Positions 53,111 through 62,736 of a DNA stretch of 64,000 nt are shown here, piece after piece. Under the pieces are notes generated by a model, which was given only the letters and a program-made list of their open reading frames with translations, was not told the DNA's origin and did no database searches. Position numbers and translations under genes: made by a program. The number at the start of each line of letters is the position of its first letter. Position 1 is the stretch's first letter. Location: positions 434,001 to 498,000 of the forward strand of contig NZ_JBEWTB010000002.1 in NCBI RefSeq assembly GCF_040549045.1, in the 5' to 3' direction. This DNA comes from Endozoicomonas sp. NE40 (GTDB lineage: Bacteria > Pseudomonadota > Gammaproteobacteria > Pseudomonadales > Endozoicomonadaceae).

Positions 53111-54550
53111 TCAACGCCGCTTGCGATTAGCGATATGAATGGCATGCCCATCCACAGCCAGAACCGCTTCATGCAAAGCTTCGCTTAACGTCGGGTGAGA
53201 GAAGATAGTCAAAGCCAAGTCTTCGCTGCTGGCAGCGAATTCCATCGCAATAACGCCCTGCTGAACCAGCTCTGCCGCACTGGGTCCAACCACATGGACA
53301 CCCAGAATACGGTCTGTCGCTTTATCAGCGATCACTTTCACCATTCCGTCTTTTTCATTAGCCGCCAGAGCCCTGCCACTGGCAGCAAATGGGAAGGTTC
53401 CCACTTTGTATTCATTACCTTCCGCTTTGACTTCTTCTTCAGTCTTTCCAACCCAGGCAATTTCAGGATGGGTATAAATAACTGACGGAATCAGATCATA
53501 GTTCATCTGGGCTTTCTGGCCAGCAATGATTTCGGCAACCATGATGCCTTCTTCACTGCCTTTATGCGCAAGCATTGGCCCTCGCACGACATCACCAATA
53601 GCATAGACACCAGGTACATCGGTTGCACAGTGGTCATCGACAAAAATAAAACCACGTTCATCCAGATTGACACCACTGTCAGGAGCAAGCAGGCCCTCAG
53701 TATAAGGACGTCGACCTACGGCGACAATGAGCTTGTCAAAAATTAATGAATTTTCTTTGCCTTCACCGTCTACATAAGTGACATCAATCTCTTTATCCCT
53801 GATTTCCGACCCTGTCACCCGAGCCCCAAGGCGAATGTCTAATCCTTGCTTTTTCATTATTTTCATGGACTCTTTAGCAATCTGCTGGTCCGCAGCAGCC
53901 AGAAACTGATCCAGAGCCTCAAGCACCACAACCTCAGAACCCAGACGCCCCCAGACACTACCGAGTTCCAGACCGATCACACCCGCACCAATCACACCAA
54001 GACGCTTTGGCACGTCCCTGAATTCCAGCGCACCGGTTGAGTCAACAATCAGGTCGTTATCAACCGGAGCCGGTGGTATGTCGATCGGACGGGATCCGGT
54101 TGCAATCACCACATTAGCGGTTTCGATAATTTCTACACTGCCGTCACCCTTGGTCAACTCCACCTGTTTCGCAGCCAGAACCTTGCCCGCGCCTTCCAGT
54201 AGTGTCACCCCGTTAGCCTTGAACAAACCACCAACGCCGCTAGTCAGGGTCTGAACAATTTTATCTTTACGGGCAATCATCTTTGGCACATCCATCTTGA
54301 CCCCTTCATGTTCGATACCATGAAGGCCAAAGTCTTTCTGTGCCTCAACGAATTTATGAGAGCTGTCCAGCAGCGCCTTGGAAGGAATACACCCAACGTT
54401 CAGACAGGTGCCGCCCAATAATGTTTTCCCCTTGTCGTCTGACCACTTTTCAACACAAGCGGTTTTTAGTCCCAGTTGAGCGGCGCGAATAGCACAAACA
54501 TAACCCGCTGGTCCTGCTCCAATAACGACGACGTCGAACTGATTTGCCAT
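53111..54550 (-). CDS. lpd: Dihydrolipoamide dehydrogenase (E3)
   Basis: A 479-aa flavoenzyme that reoxidises the lipoyl group of 2-oxoglutarate dehydrogenase and passes electrons to NAD. Start ATG 54550 (MANQFDVVVIGAGPAGYV), with AGGAAT upstream. FAD motif GAGPAG; redox disulfide GGTCLNVGCIPSK (Cys49, Cys54); NAD motif GAGVIGLELGSVWGRLG; active His/Glu in HPTLSEALHEA. It lies between sucB and sucC, as in pseudomonads. Confidence 0.97.
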   Translation of the reverse strand: MANQFDVVVIGAGPAGYVCAIRAAQLGLKTACVEKWSDDKGKTLLGGTCLNVGCIPSKALLDSSHKFVEAQKDFGLHGIEHEGVKMDVPKMIARKDKIVQTLTSGVGGLFKANGVTLLEGAGKVLAAKQVELTKGDGSVEIIETANVVIATGSRPIDIPPAPVDNDLIVDSTGALEFRDVPKRLGVIGAGVIGLELGSVWGRLGSEVVVLEALDQFLAAADQQIAKESMKIMKKQGLDIRLGARVTGSEIRDKEIDVTYVDGEGKENSLIFDKLIVAVGRRPYTEGLLAPDSGVNLDERGFIFVDDHCATDVPGVYAIGDVVRGPMLAHKGSEEGIMVAEIIAGQKAQMNYDLIPSVIYTHPEIAWVGKTEEEVKAEGNEYKVGTFPFAASGRALAANEKDGMVKVIADKATDRILGVHVVGPSAAELVQQGVIAMEFAASSEDLALTIFSHPTLSEALHEAVLAVDGHAIHIANRKRR

Positions 54551-54615
54551 AATTTCTATTCCTAGCAAATGAATCTGATGACTGCCGGAACAGCCATCCA
54601 CTCACTGTCTACAAC

Positions 54616-55836
54616 TTATAATTCCAGCAGTATGCGTGCAGGATCTTCGAGTAATTCCTTGATAGTCACAAGGAAGGTGACCGCCTCTTTGCCATCCAGC
54701 AAACGGTGGTCGTAGGAAAGCGCCAGATACATCATGGGCAGAATTTCCACCTGCCCGTTAACGGCCATCGGGCGCTCCTGAATTTTATGCATGCCGAGAA
54801 TGGCTGACTGGGGCGGGTTCAGAATCGGGGTAGAGAGCAGCGAACCAAACACACCACCATTAGACAGGGTAAAGGTACCTCCCGTCATATCTTCAATGCC
54901 CAGTTTGCCTGCCTGAGCTTTCTGCCCGTACTCACGGATTTTTGCCTCAATGTCAGCCAGGCTCATGGCTTCCGCGTCACGCAGAACCGGCACCACCAGC
55001 CCCCGGTCACTGGATACTGCCACGCCGACATCCTGATAACCGTGATAAACAATATCATTGCCATCAATCGAAGCATTCACAGCGGGGAAACGCTTAAGGG
55101 CTTCAGTACAGGCTTTTACAAAGAAAGACATAAAGCCGAGCTTGACCCCGTGGCGTTTTTCAAACTGATCCTTGTAACGGCTACGCAACTCCATTACCGG
55201 CTTCATGTTGACCTCGTTGAACGTGGTCAGCATGGCAGCAGTCTGCTGAGCGTCTACCAGTCGTTGAGCCACCTTGGCACGCAGCCTTGTCATGGGAACC
55301 CGCTTTTCCACACGTTCACCGGCAAACACCGGAGAAGTGGCCTCTACCCGGGGAGCAGTAGTCTGGGGAGAAACAGTAACAGGTGCAGGGCTGGCAACCG
55401 GATTCTGGTCTGCATGACGCATCACATCTTCTTTGGTCACTCTTCCACCCTTACCGGTTCCGGCAATGTCGGTGGGATTGAAGCCTTTTTCATCCGCCAT
55501 TTTGCGCGCAGCAGGACTAAGGATTGGTTCCTGCGCAGCGACTGCAGCCGGGACGAATTCAGGTTCTGCTATCGTTTCCCCGGGCGTTTCAGCGACAACA
55601 CCCGCTTCAAACCGGGCAATCAGTTCTTCTCCAAGAACAACATCGCCTTCATTCTTAATAAGCTCTGTTAAGGTTCCATCCACCGGAGCAACAACCTCCA
55701 GAACCACCTTGTCTGTCTCAATATCAACCAACAGCTCATCCCGACTACAGGCTTCCCCCGGCTTTTTGTGCCAGGTCGCTACAACACCGTCTGCGACAGA
55801 CTCGGGAAAGGTGGGTGCTTTTATTTCAATGGCCAT
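54616..55836 (-). CDS. sucB: Dihydrolipoyl succinyltransferase (E2)
   Basis: A 406-aa core of 2-oxoglutarate dehydrogenase. One lipoyl domain (about 1-75; lipoyl Lys43 in ETDKVVLEV), an Ala/Pro-rich linker, a peripheral-subunit-binding domain (SPAARKMADEKGFNPTDIAG), a second linker, then the catalytic domain with YDHRLLDGKEAVTFL. All key residues are intact. It lies 63 nt after sucA. Confidence 0.97.
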   Translation of the reverse strand: MAIEIKAPTFPESVADGVVATWHKKPGEACSRDELLVDIETDKVVLEVVAPVDGTLTELIKNEGDVVLGEELIARFEAGVVAETPGETIAEPEFVPAAVAAQEPILSPAARKMADEKGFNPTDIAGTGKGGRVTKEDVMRHADQNPVASPAPVTVSPQTTAPRVEATSPVFAGERVEKRVPMTRLRAKVAQRLVDAQQTAAMLTTFNEVNMKPVMELRSRYKDQFEKRHGVKLGFMSFFVKACTEALKRFPAVNASIDGNDIVYHGYQDVGVAVSSDRGLVVPVLRDAEAMSLADIEAKIREYGQKAQAGKLGIEDMTGGTFTLSNGGVFGSLLSTPILNPPQSAILGMHKIQERPMAVNGQVEILPMMYLALSYDHRLLDGKEAVTFLVTIKELLEDPARILLEL

Positions 55837-55899
55837 AATGATCCCTTGGAGTATTTGACCTGCCTGCGTCTTTCACTTTGAACGACACAAGACGAATAT

Positions 55900-58716
55900 T
55901 TATACCGTAAATGCGTCATCTACCAGTTTCTGTTGCTCTTCTACATGCTTGGACATGTAGCCACACGCCGGTGCCGCAGAAGCATCACGTCCTGCATACT
56001 GAAGCGCCAGACTATCATTGAGCCGGGCAACAGAGCGCCGCATGTGGTGCTGGCTGCAATACCAGGCTCCCTGGTTCATAGGTTCTTCCTGGCACCAGAC
56101 AACATGCTCAAGATTTGGATATTGAATGATTAATTCATCCAGATCGTCCTGTGGGAATGGATAAAGCTGCTCGATCCTAACGACGATGGTGTCGTTAATC
56201 TCATCATTACGTCGCTTGTCAATTAAATCGTAATAGACCTTGCCACTGCAGAGAATCAACCGGCGCACATCAGCGTGCTTATGCTCTTCCACTTCAGGAA
56301 TAACGGTCTGGAACCCACCTTCAGCCAGATCTTCAAGTGTTGAGATGGCCTGTTTGTGTCTCAGCAGGCTCTTAGGGGTGAAAGCAATCAAAGGTTTGCG
56401 CAGCGGCCTTAATACCTGACGGCGCAACATGTGGAACACTTGTGCAGGGGTCGTTGGTACACACACCTGAATATTGTGTTCCGCACACAGTTGCAGGTAA
56501 CGTTCCAGCCGGGCAGACGAGTGTTCTGGTCCCTGCCCCTCGTAACCATGGGGCAACAGCATGGTCAGACCGCACAGGCGTCCCCATTTGTGCTCACCAC
56601 TGGTAATAAACTGGTCGATCACCACCTGACAACCGTTGGCAAAGTCACCAAACTGGGCCTCCCAAACCACCAGCGCCCCCGGCGTCGTGGTCGCATAACC
56701 ATACTCAAAAGCCAGCACGGCTTCTTCAGACAGCAGCGAATCCCATATCTGGAACGGGGGCTGGTCATCACTCAGCCTGGCCAGAGGTACCAGTGCGTTG
56801 CCGTCTTTCTGGTTGTGATGCACGGCATGGCGGTGAGAAAAGGTTCCGCGACCAACATCCTGACCAGTGATTCGAACAGGATGCCCCTCTTTCAACAAAG
56901 AGGCATAAGCCAAAACCTCTGCACAACCCCAGTTAATGGGCAATGCACCGGCTGCCATCTTACGACGATCGTCGATAATTTTGCTGACCTGACGCTGTAG
57001 CACAAAGCCTTCAGGAATGTCGCACAGTTTCTGTCCCAGTTCCTGCAAATTACCCAGGGCTACCCGGGTATCATGCCGTGCTGTCCACTCGTGCCCCAGA
57101 TAAGGTGTCCAGTTAACAAACAGCTCCGTATTGGGTTCCTTAACCAGTGCCTTGACAACATGCTCGCCGTTGTCCAGTGCAGTCCGATAGCTGTTCACCA
57201 GCTCCTTGTTGGCTTCAGCAGAGATGACTCCCTGCCCGGCCAGAGTTTCGGCATACAAGTCTCTGGTCGTGGCATGACTCTTGATCGTCTGGTACATCAT
57301 TGGTTGAGTTGAAGAAGGTTCATCGGCCTCGTTATGCCCACGACGACGATAGCAGACCATGTCGATCACCACGTCCCGTTTAAACTCCATACGGTAATCC
57401 AGCGCCAGCTTGGTCACAAACTGAACCGCTTCCGGATCATCACCATTTACGTGAAGAATTGGCGCACCCACCATTTTGGCAACATCGGTACAGTACTCCG
57501 TAGAACGGGCATCTTCCCGGCGACTGGTGGTAAAGCCTACCTGATTGTTAATGATGATATGGACGGTACCACCCGTACTGTAAGCACGGGTCTGGGACAT
57601 CTGCAGGGTTTCCATCACAACGCCCTGTCCGGCAAAAGCCGCGTCACCGTGAATGGAAACAGGAATTACCTGTCCCCGGACCTCATCATGACGCCGGTCC
57701 TGCCGGGCCCGCACTGAACCTTCGACTACTGGTGCCACAATTTCAAGATGCGAAGGGTTAAAAGCCAGCGCCAGGTGTACCTCTCCACCCGGCGTCATAA
57801 CATTAGACGAAAAACCCTGGTGATACTTCACATCACCAGAGCCACTGTCTGCCATTTTCTTGCCTTCAAACTCATCAAAAAGCTCAGAAGGATTTTTACC
57901 CAGAATGTTCACCAGGACATTAAGACGACCACGGTGTGCCATTCCAATAACGATTTCCTTGGCTCCGTAAGTACCTGCTCTCTGAATCATCTCGTCCAGC
58001 ATGGGAATCAACGCTTCGCCACCTTCAAGGCCAAAACGCTTAGTACCGGGGTAACGGGTACCAAGGTATTTTTCCAGCCCTTCCGCAGCGGTCAGACGTT
58101 CCAGCAGATGCAGCTGGGCTTCCCTGCCCACTTCAGGACGCCCCCTGACACTTTCCATGCGGCTCTGAAACCATCGGCGTTGCTCAGTACTGACAATATG
58201 CATGTACTCAACACCCACCGCCCCACAGTAGGTGGCATCCAGCGCAGCGATGATTTCCTGTAACGTTGCCCGTTCTTTGCCAATAAAAATGGTGCTGGTC
58301 TGAAATTCGATTTCCAGATCAGCCTGAGAAAGGCCGTGGTATTCAAGGGTCAGATCCGGGAACTTTTCCCTTTTCAATATGCCCAGCGGATCAATGCGTG
58401 CCTGCTGGTGACCACGAATTCGGTACGCACTGATCAGGCGCAGAACCTGAATCTGTTTTCGTTCATGATCACTGGATACTGTACTGGCAGCTATTGGGCG
58501 GGTAGTCTGATGTTGCCTGGCCATCAGGATGAAGTTTTCCTGAATGGTTGAGTGTGGCACATCCGGATTTCCACCATTCACCTGTGGAAGCTTTTCAAAA
58601 TAGTCACGCCACTCTTCTGAGACACCGTTAGGGTCCCGCAGATAAAGCTCGTACAACTCCTCGACGTATGCAGCATTTCCCCCGGCAATATGAGACGTCG
58701 CCCACATTTGCTGCAT
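55900..58716 (-). CDS. sucA: 2-Oxoglutarate dehydrogenase E1
   Basis: A 938-aa thiamine-diphosphate enzyme that decarboxylates 2-oxoglutarate. The start is ATG 58716 (MQQMWATSHIAGGNAAYVEELY), chosen because AGAAGG lies 5 nt upstream and the length then matches E. coli (about 933). VIGMAHRGRLNVLVNILGK, HGDAAFAGQGVVMET, the ThDP-binding HVNGDDPEAV and RRGHNEADEP are present; the C-terminal YGYATTTPGALVVWEAQFGDF fits. It has a promoter at 58975-59003. Confidence 0.97.
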   Translation of the reverse strand: MQQMWATSHIAGGNAAYVEELYELYLRDPNGVSEEWRDYFEKLPQVNGGNPDVPHSTIQENFILMARQHQTTRPIAASTVSSDHERKQIQVLRLISAYRIRGHQQARIDPLGILKREKFPDLTLEYHGLSQADLEIEFQTSTIFIGKERATLQEIIAALDATYCGAVGVEYMHIVSTEQRRWFQSRMESVRGRPEVGREAQLHLLERLTAAEGLEKYLGTRYPGTKRFGLEGGEALIPMLDEMIQRAGTYGAKEIVIGMAHRGRLNVLVNILGKNPSELFDEFEGKKMADSGSGDVKYHQGFSSNVMTPGGEVHLALAFNPSHLEIVAPVVEGSVRARQDRRHDEVRGQVIPVSIHGDAAFAGQGVVMETLQMSQTRAYSTGGTVHIIINNQVGFTTSRREDARSTEYCTDVAKMVGAPILHVNGDDPEAVQFVTKLALDYRMEFKRDVVIDMVCYRRRGHNEADEPSSTQPMMYQTIKSHATTRDLYAETLAGQGVISAEANKELVNSYRTALDNGEHVVKALVKEPNTELFVNWTPYLGHEWTARHDTRVALGNLQELGQKLCDIPEGFVLQRQVSKIIDDRRKMAAGALPINWGCAEVLAYASLLKEGHPVRITGQDVGRGTFSHRHAVHHNQKDGNALVPLARLSDDQPPFQIWDSLLSEEAVLAFEYGYATTTPGALVVWEAQFGDFANGCQVVIDQFITSGEHKWGRLCGLTMLLPHGYEGQGPEHSSARLERYLQLCAEHNIQVCVPTTPAQVFHMLRRQVLRPLRKPLIAFTPKSLLRHKQAISTLEDLAEGGFQTVIPEVEEHKHADVRRLILCSGKVYYDLIDKRRNDEINDTIVVRIEQLYPFPQDDLDELIIQYPNLEHVVWCQEEPMNQGAWYCSQHHMRRSVARLNDSLALQYAGRDASAAPACGYMSKHVEEQQKLVDDAFTV

Positions 58717-58974
58717 GACACCTTCTTGCATGGTCCGCACCCCGTATATCTGGGGCAAAATCTCATACAGAGGTTCGCACGTGCAGGATTCATACCGTTC
58801 CATTCCGTTACGATGCGTTGAAAGTGTGCTGTCCTTTTAAACATCCACTTTCAACCCCCCCTTCAGATAACCAGCACTATGCTGGCCGCCCCTGCTGGTA
58901 AAACTTACCGGCCGTTCACAAAAAACTGGTCACAAAACCGGCAGGCATCCAAGAGTAAACTACAGACAGAGCTA

Positions 58975-59003
58975 TGTATATAACCAGCTCCACCTTCGAA
59001 CAA
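58975..59003 (-). promoter_or_regulatory. Sigma70-like promoter upstream of sucA
   Basis: Minus strand: -35 TTGTTC (59003-58998), 17-bp spacer, -10 TATACA (58980-58975). It lies in the 363-bp gap between sdhB and sucA. The leader to sucA would be about 250 nt and includes GGGGGGG near 58854. No ORF is supported in the gap. Confidence 0.6.
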
Positions 59004-59069
59004 TCCCGCTCCATTGTAGATACAATTAACTGTAAAAAAATACTATTTGTAACTGCACCCACTAAACGC

Positions 59070-59094
59070 AACAACGCCATTAAGTGGCGCTGTT
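59070..59094 (-). repeat. Hairpin around the sdhB stop codon
   Basis: On the minus strand AACAGCGCCA pairs with TGGCGTTGTT (one G-T pair) around CTTAA, which contains the sdhB stop. No T-run follows. It may protect or process the 3' end of the sdh message, or act as a weak attenuator before suc. Confidence 0.55.
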
Positions 59095-59793
59095 AAAAAG
59101 CATCTGCCGGATATGCCCAATGGCTTTGGTTGGGTTCAACCCCTTTGGGCAAACACTGACGCAGTTCATAATGCCCCGGCACCGGAACACGCTGAATGGA
59201 TCATCCAGATCAGCCAGACGTTCCTGAGTGGCGGTATCACGACTGTCTGCCAGGAAGCGGTATGCCTGCAGCAGGCCGGAAGGCCCCACAAACTTGTCAG
59301 GATTCCACCAGAAGGACGGGCAGGCTGTTGAACAGCAGGCACAGAGTATGCATTCATAAAGCCCGTCAAGCTTTTCCCGGTCTTCAGGTGACTGCAAACG
59401 TTCAATGGCGGGGGCAGGCTGATCATTAATCAGGTAGGGCCTGATCTTTTCATACTGCTTGTAGAACTGCCCCATATCGACAACCAGATCACGTATAACT
59501 GGCAGTCCCGGCAGCGGACGCAGAACCAGACGTTTGCCCCGGGTGGCTTCAGACAGAGGCGTGATGCACGCCAGTCCGTTAGTCCCGCTGATGCTTAAGC
59601 CATCGGAGCCACAAACCCCTTCCCGACAGGAACGTCGGTAAGCCAGGGTCGGGTCCTGCTCTTTCAGAAGGTTGAGAACATCAAGCACCATCAGGTCTTT
59701 GCCTTCCGGAATCTCCACCTGATAATCCTGCATAAAAGGCCTGGCATCCGTTTCCGGATTATAGCGATAGACACTTACTAACATAACTATCAT
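59080..59793 (-). CDS. sdhB: Succinate dehydrogenase iron-sulfur subunit
   Basis: A 237-aa subunit that carries electrons from FAD to quinone. [2Fe-2S] cysteines in SCREGVCGSDG...ACITP; [4Fe-4S] and [3Fe-4S] in CILCACCSTACPSFWW and CRGIMNCVSVCPKGLNP. GGGAGG lies 3 nt before ATG 59793; the ATG three codons on (59784) is the alternative. Last gene of sdhCDAB. Confidence 0.97.
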   Translation of the reverse strand: MIVMLVSVYRYNPETDARPFMQDYQVEIPEGKDLMVLDVLNLLKEQDPTLAYRRSCREGVCGSDGLSISGTNGLACITPLSEATRGKRLVLRPLPGLPVIRDLVVDMGQFYKQYEKIRPYLINDQPAPAIERLQSPEDREKLDGLYECILCACCSTACPSFWWNPDKFVGPSGLLQAYRFLADSRDTATQERLADLDDPFSVFRCRGIMNCVSVCPKGLNPTKAIGHIRQMLFNSAT

Positions 59794-59802
59794 TAGCCTC
59801 CC

Positions 59803-61575
59803 TTAATACGTTCTTGCCTTGGGCGGGAACGCTTCCATCGATGTGGGAGCAAAATTCACCTGACGTTTACCTACTGCCCTGTCTGTCGGGTAGTAAACCG
59901 AATGAACCAGCCAGTTTTCGTCATCACGTTCGGTAAAGTCATTCCGGGCATGCGCGCCCCGGGACTCTTTACGCTCTTCAGCTGACACCGCTGTGGCGTA
60001 AGCCACCTCATAAAGATTTTCAAGCTCCAGAGCTTCAATTCTGGCGGTATTAAAAGCCTGACTCTTATCCTGCAGATGGAGGTTCTGCATCCGCTCTCCC
60101 AGTTCATCCAGCTTTTTAAGACCTTCCTGCATGCTGTCACCTTCGCGGAACACTCCGAAATACAGCTGCATGGTGTTTTGCAGTTCGGTTCTCAGCTCTG
60201 CGACTTTTTCACCGGACTGGCTGCTGTTCAGACGGTCAAGTCTGGACAGCGCTGCTTCAATGTCACTGTCGGATGCATCGACTGAGTCAAAACCTTCATT
60301 CAGGCTCTTTTCAATCTGCAGCCCTGCTGCCCGGCCGAAGACCACCAGGTCAAGCAGAGAGTTACCGCCAAGACGGTTAGCACCGTGAACCGATACACAG
60401 GCTGCTTCTCCACAGGCGTAAAGACCATCCACCACCTGATCATTACCCTGACCGTCAGGGAACAGCGCCTGACCACCAATATTAGTTGGGATGCCCCCCA
60501 TCATGTAATGGCAGGTAGGTACCACAGGAACCGGCGCTTTTACCGGGTCAACATGGGCAAAGGTTTTGGACAGTTCGCAGATGCCCGGCAGGCGCAGGTT
60601 CAGGGTTTCATCACCCAGATGATCAAGTTTCAGCAGTACATGGTCTTTATCCGGACCACAGCCCCGGCCTTCCAGAATTTCAATAATCATGGAACGGGCG
60701 ACCACATCACGACCCGCCAGGTCCTTGGCATTAGGTGCATAGCGCTCCATAAAACGCTCACCTTCGCTGTTGATCAGGTAGCCCCCTTCACCACGGCAGC
60801 CTTCGGTGACCAGAACGCCGGCACCATGAATGCCGGTTGGATGGAACTGCCACATCTCCATATCCTGCATCGGGAAGCCTGCGCGTAACGCCATGCCGAT
60901 GCCGTCGCCGGTGTTAATCAGGGCATTAGTGGTCGAAGCGTAAATTCGACCTGAACCACCCGTTGCCAGTACTGTCGCCTTGGCTTTAACGTAAACGGTT
61001 TCACCGGTCTCAATGCAGATGGCAATAACGCCTGCTACCTGCCCCCGCTGGTTTTTGACCAGGTCAACGGCGTACCACTCATTAAAAAAAGTGGTACCAC
61101 CTTTCAGGTTGGCCTGGTAAAGGGTGTGTAACAGGGCGTGTCCGGTTCGATCAGCTGCGGCACAGGTTCTCGCTGCCTGACCACCTTTTCCGTACTCTTT
61201 AGACTGACCGCCAAACGGACGCTGATAAATGCGCCCTTCATCGGTTCTGGAAAATGGCAGCCCCATATGTTCCAGCTCAAACACAGCCTGGGGACCAACG
61301 GAACACATGTACTCAATGGCCTCCTGATCACCGATATAATCGGAGCCCTTAACCGTATCAAACATGTGCCAGCGCCAGTCATCCTTGGGGTCATCACTGG
61401 CTATTGCACAGGTAATCCCTCCCTGGGCCGAAACGGTGTGCGAACGGGTCGGAAAAACTTTCGTGATACAGGCCGTCCTGATACCTGCCTCAGTTAACTG
61501 CAGTGCAGCGCGCATACCCGCGCCGCCTCCACCAATAACAATCGCATCATAGGTAAGGGTACGAAGTGCCGCCAT
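59803..61575 (-). CDS. sdhA: Succinate dehydrogenase flavoprotein
   Basis: A 590-aa subunit with covalent FAD that oxidises succinate to fumarate. Dinucleotide motif VIGGGGAGMRAALQL; FAD-linking His in TRSHTVSAQGG; HPTGIHGAGVLVTEGCRGEGG (active site region); TCHYMMGGIPTN and HGANRLGGNSLLDLVVFGRAAG are intact. It lies 3 nt after sdhD and 9 nt before sdhB. Confidence 0.98.
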   Translation of the reverse strand: MAALRTLTYDAIVIGGGGAGMRAALQLTEAGIRTACITKVFPTRSHTVSAQGGITCAIASDDPKDDWRWHMFDTVKGSDYIGDQEAIEYMCSVGPQAVFELEHMGLPFSRTDEGRIYQRPFGGQSKEYGKGGQAARTCAAADRTGHALLHTLYQANLKGGTTFFNEWYAVDLVKNQRGQVAGVIAICIETGETVYVKAKATVLATGGSGRIYASTTNALINTGDGIGMALRAGFPMQDMEMWQFHPTGIHGAGVLVTEGCRGEGGYLINSEGERFMERYAPNAKDLAGRDVVARSMIIEILEGRGCGPDKDHVLLKLDHLGDETLNLRLPGICELSKTFAHVDPVKAPVPVVPTCHYMMGGIPTNIGGQALFPDGQGNDQVVDGLYACGEAACVSVHGANRLGGNSLLDLVVFGRAAGLQIEKSLNEGFDSVDASDSDIEAALSRLDRLNSSQSGEKVAELRTELQNTMQLYFGVFREGDSMQEGLKKLDELGERMQNLHLQDKSQAFNTARIEALELENLYEVAYATAVSAEERKESRGAHARNDFTERDDENWLVHSVYYPTDRAVGKRQVNFAPTSMEAFPPKARTY

Positions 61576-61578
61576 TAA

Positions 61579-61947
61579 TCAGAGCCCCCAGATTACTTGA
61601 ATGCCCCAGACCAGATAACTGAACAGTGCAATAAAGCAGATCAGTTGCACGGGGAACCGAATCAAAACCGACTTTTCTCCGAAAGCACGGCTATTTAAAT
61701 AGTCTGTGGCAATGGTCCACATGCCTACCCAGGCATGGGCAACAAGAGACAGAAGCGCCAGAAAGCTGAAAATACGTACCCAGACCTGGCTGAACAGTTC
61801 ACTCCACTGTCCATAATCCAGCCCGGGCGTTGTCAGAATATATCCGACGATAAACAGGGTATAGGCTGCCAGAACAATCGCGGAGAGACGCTGCAGCATC
61901 CAGTCATACAACCCGCTTCGGGACAAATTGGTGATATTGGTTACCAT
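61579..61947 (-). CDS. sdhD: Succinate dehydrogenase membrane anchor SdhD
   Basis: A 122-aa anchor with three membrane helices that helps bind haem b and ubiquinone. LSRSGLYDWMLQRLSAIVLAAY and AHAWVGMWTIATDYL carry the usual Arg, His, Asp and Tyr. It overlaps sdhC by 7 nt. Confidence 0.95.
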   Translation of the reverse strand: MVTNITNLSRSGLYDWMLQRLSAIVLAAYTLFIVGYILTTPGLDYGQWSELFSQVWVRIFSFLALLSLVAHAWVGMWTIATDYLNSRAFGEKSVLIRFPVQLICFIALFSYLVWGIQVIWGL

Positions 61948-62315
61948 ACCCAGACCCCCGCAAGAACGATCAGAACGGCTGATACAACAATGGTGACTAT
62001 TGAACCGATACGGCCAGACTCAAGCTCTTCGCCTATGCCGATATCCATCAACAAGTGTTTGACTCCGGCAACGAAGTGGTAGATCAATCCTGAAAGCAGA
62101 ACCCAGAGGACAAATTTTGCCAGCCCCGATGACAGGATCACCTGCAGGTCAGCAAAGGATTCTTCAGAAGCCAGCGAAAGGTCCAGTGCATAAATCAGCA
62201 ACCCTACCCCGATAAAAAGGAGTATGCCTGACAGTCGATGCAAGATGGAGGTATAAGCTGGCAGAGGCAGTTTTATTGTCGTTATATCCAGATTGACTGG
62301 TCTTTTGCTATTCAC
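61941..62315 (-). CDS. sdhC: Succinate dehydrogenase cytochrome b subunit SdhC
   Basis: A 124-aa anchor with three membrane helices. RPVNLDITTIKLPLPAYTSI and HRLSGILLFIGVG carry the quinone-site Ser and Arg region; YHFVAGVKHLLMDIG gives the likely haem-ligand His. The start is GTG 62315 with AGGA 8 nt upstream. It opens the operon, after a structured leader. Confidence 0.95.
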   Translation of the reverse strand: MNSKRPVNLDITTIKLPLPAYTSILHRLSGILLFIGVGLLIYALDLSLASEESFADLQVILSSGLAKFVLWVLLSGLIYHFVAGVKHLLMDIGIGEELESGRIGSIVTIVVSAVLIVLAGVWVW

Positions 62316-62328
62316 GTTTTTTGTCCTG

Positions 62329-62448
62329 ACGCCTTACGGCGTGCGCAGCAGAAAGAGCACTGAAACCCCGGGACAGAATACTCAGGGTCCCCAAAAAACG
62401 CAGGTCCCAAACCTGCTCAACCGCTGACGTTTACAGGTTTCCGTCAGC
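62329..62448 (-). other. Structured 5' leader of sdhCDAB
   Basis: Three hairpins can be drawn on the minus strand: ACGCC-GTAA-GGCGT (62342-62329), just upstream of the Shine-Dalgarno site; GCAGGT/ACCTGC (62416-62400); and GCTGACG/CGTCAGC (62448-62423). With the promoter at 62502-62530 the leader is about 180 nt. Sdh leaders are small-RNA targets in enterics; that is only an analogy here. Confidence 0.5.
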
Positions 62449-62501
62449 CGTTGGAGGCTATTCCGTCCCCTGCTAAAAGCCTTCCGCGACTTCGGGTTCG
62501 A

Positions 62502-62530
62502 AGTATATACACTTCGGTTTTCAATTACAA
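62502..62530 (-). promoter_or_regulatory. Sigma70-like promoter of sdhCDAB
   Basis: Minus strand: -35 TTGTAA (62530-62525), 17-bp spacer, -10 TATACT (62507-62502). An inverted repeat CGAAGT/ACTTCG (62499-62504 and 62511-62516) surrounds the -10 box and could be an operator. Confidence 0.65.
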
Positions 62531-62594
62531 TTTACTTCCATATTAAGGAATTCTGCTTACTGATCATTATTTTACCGGTCATAATTTTTCAGGT

Positions 62595-62622
62595 TTGACA
62601 AAAGATTTAATCCCTCTATAGT
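62595..62622 (+). promoter_or_regulatory. Sigma70-type promoter of gltA
   Basis: -35 TTGACA (62595-62600), 16-bp spacer, -10 TATAGT (62617-62622). Transcription would begin near 62630, giving a leader of about 107 nt. It is back to back with the sdhC promoter, with 64 bp between the two -35 boxes; the 421-bp gap 62316-62736 holds no other gene. Confidence 0.8.
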
Positions 62623-62736
62623 GGTCGAACCGTACAAGCGGGCCCGGTCATTTTCTGTCTAACAATTACTCATATCAGGGCCTGGATTGACTATAAAGAC
62701 ACCAATAAAACGGCAAAACAGGAGGCCAACCTGATC

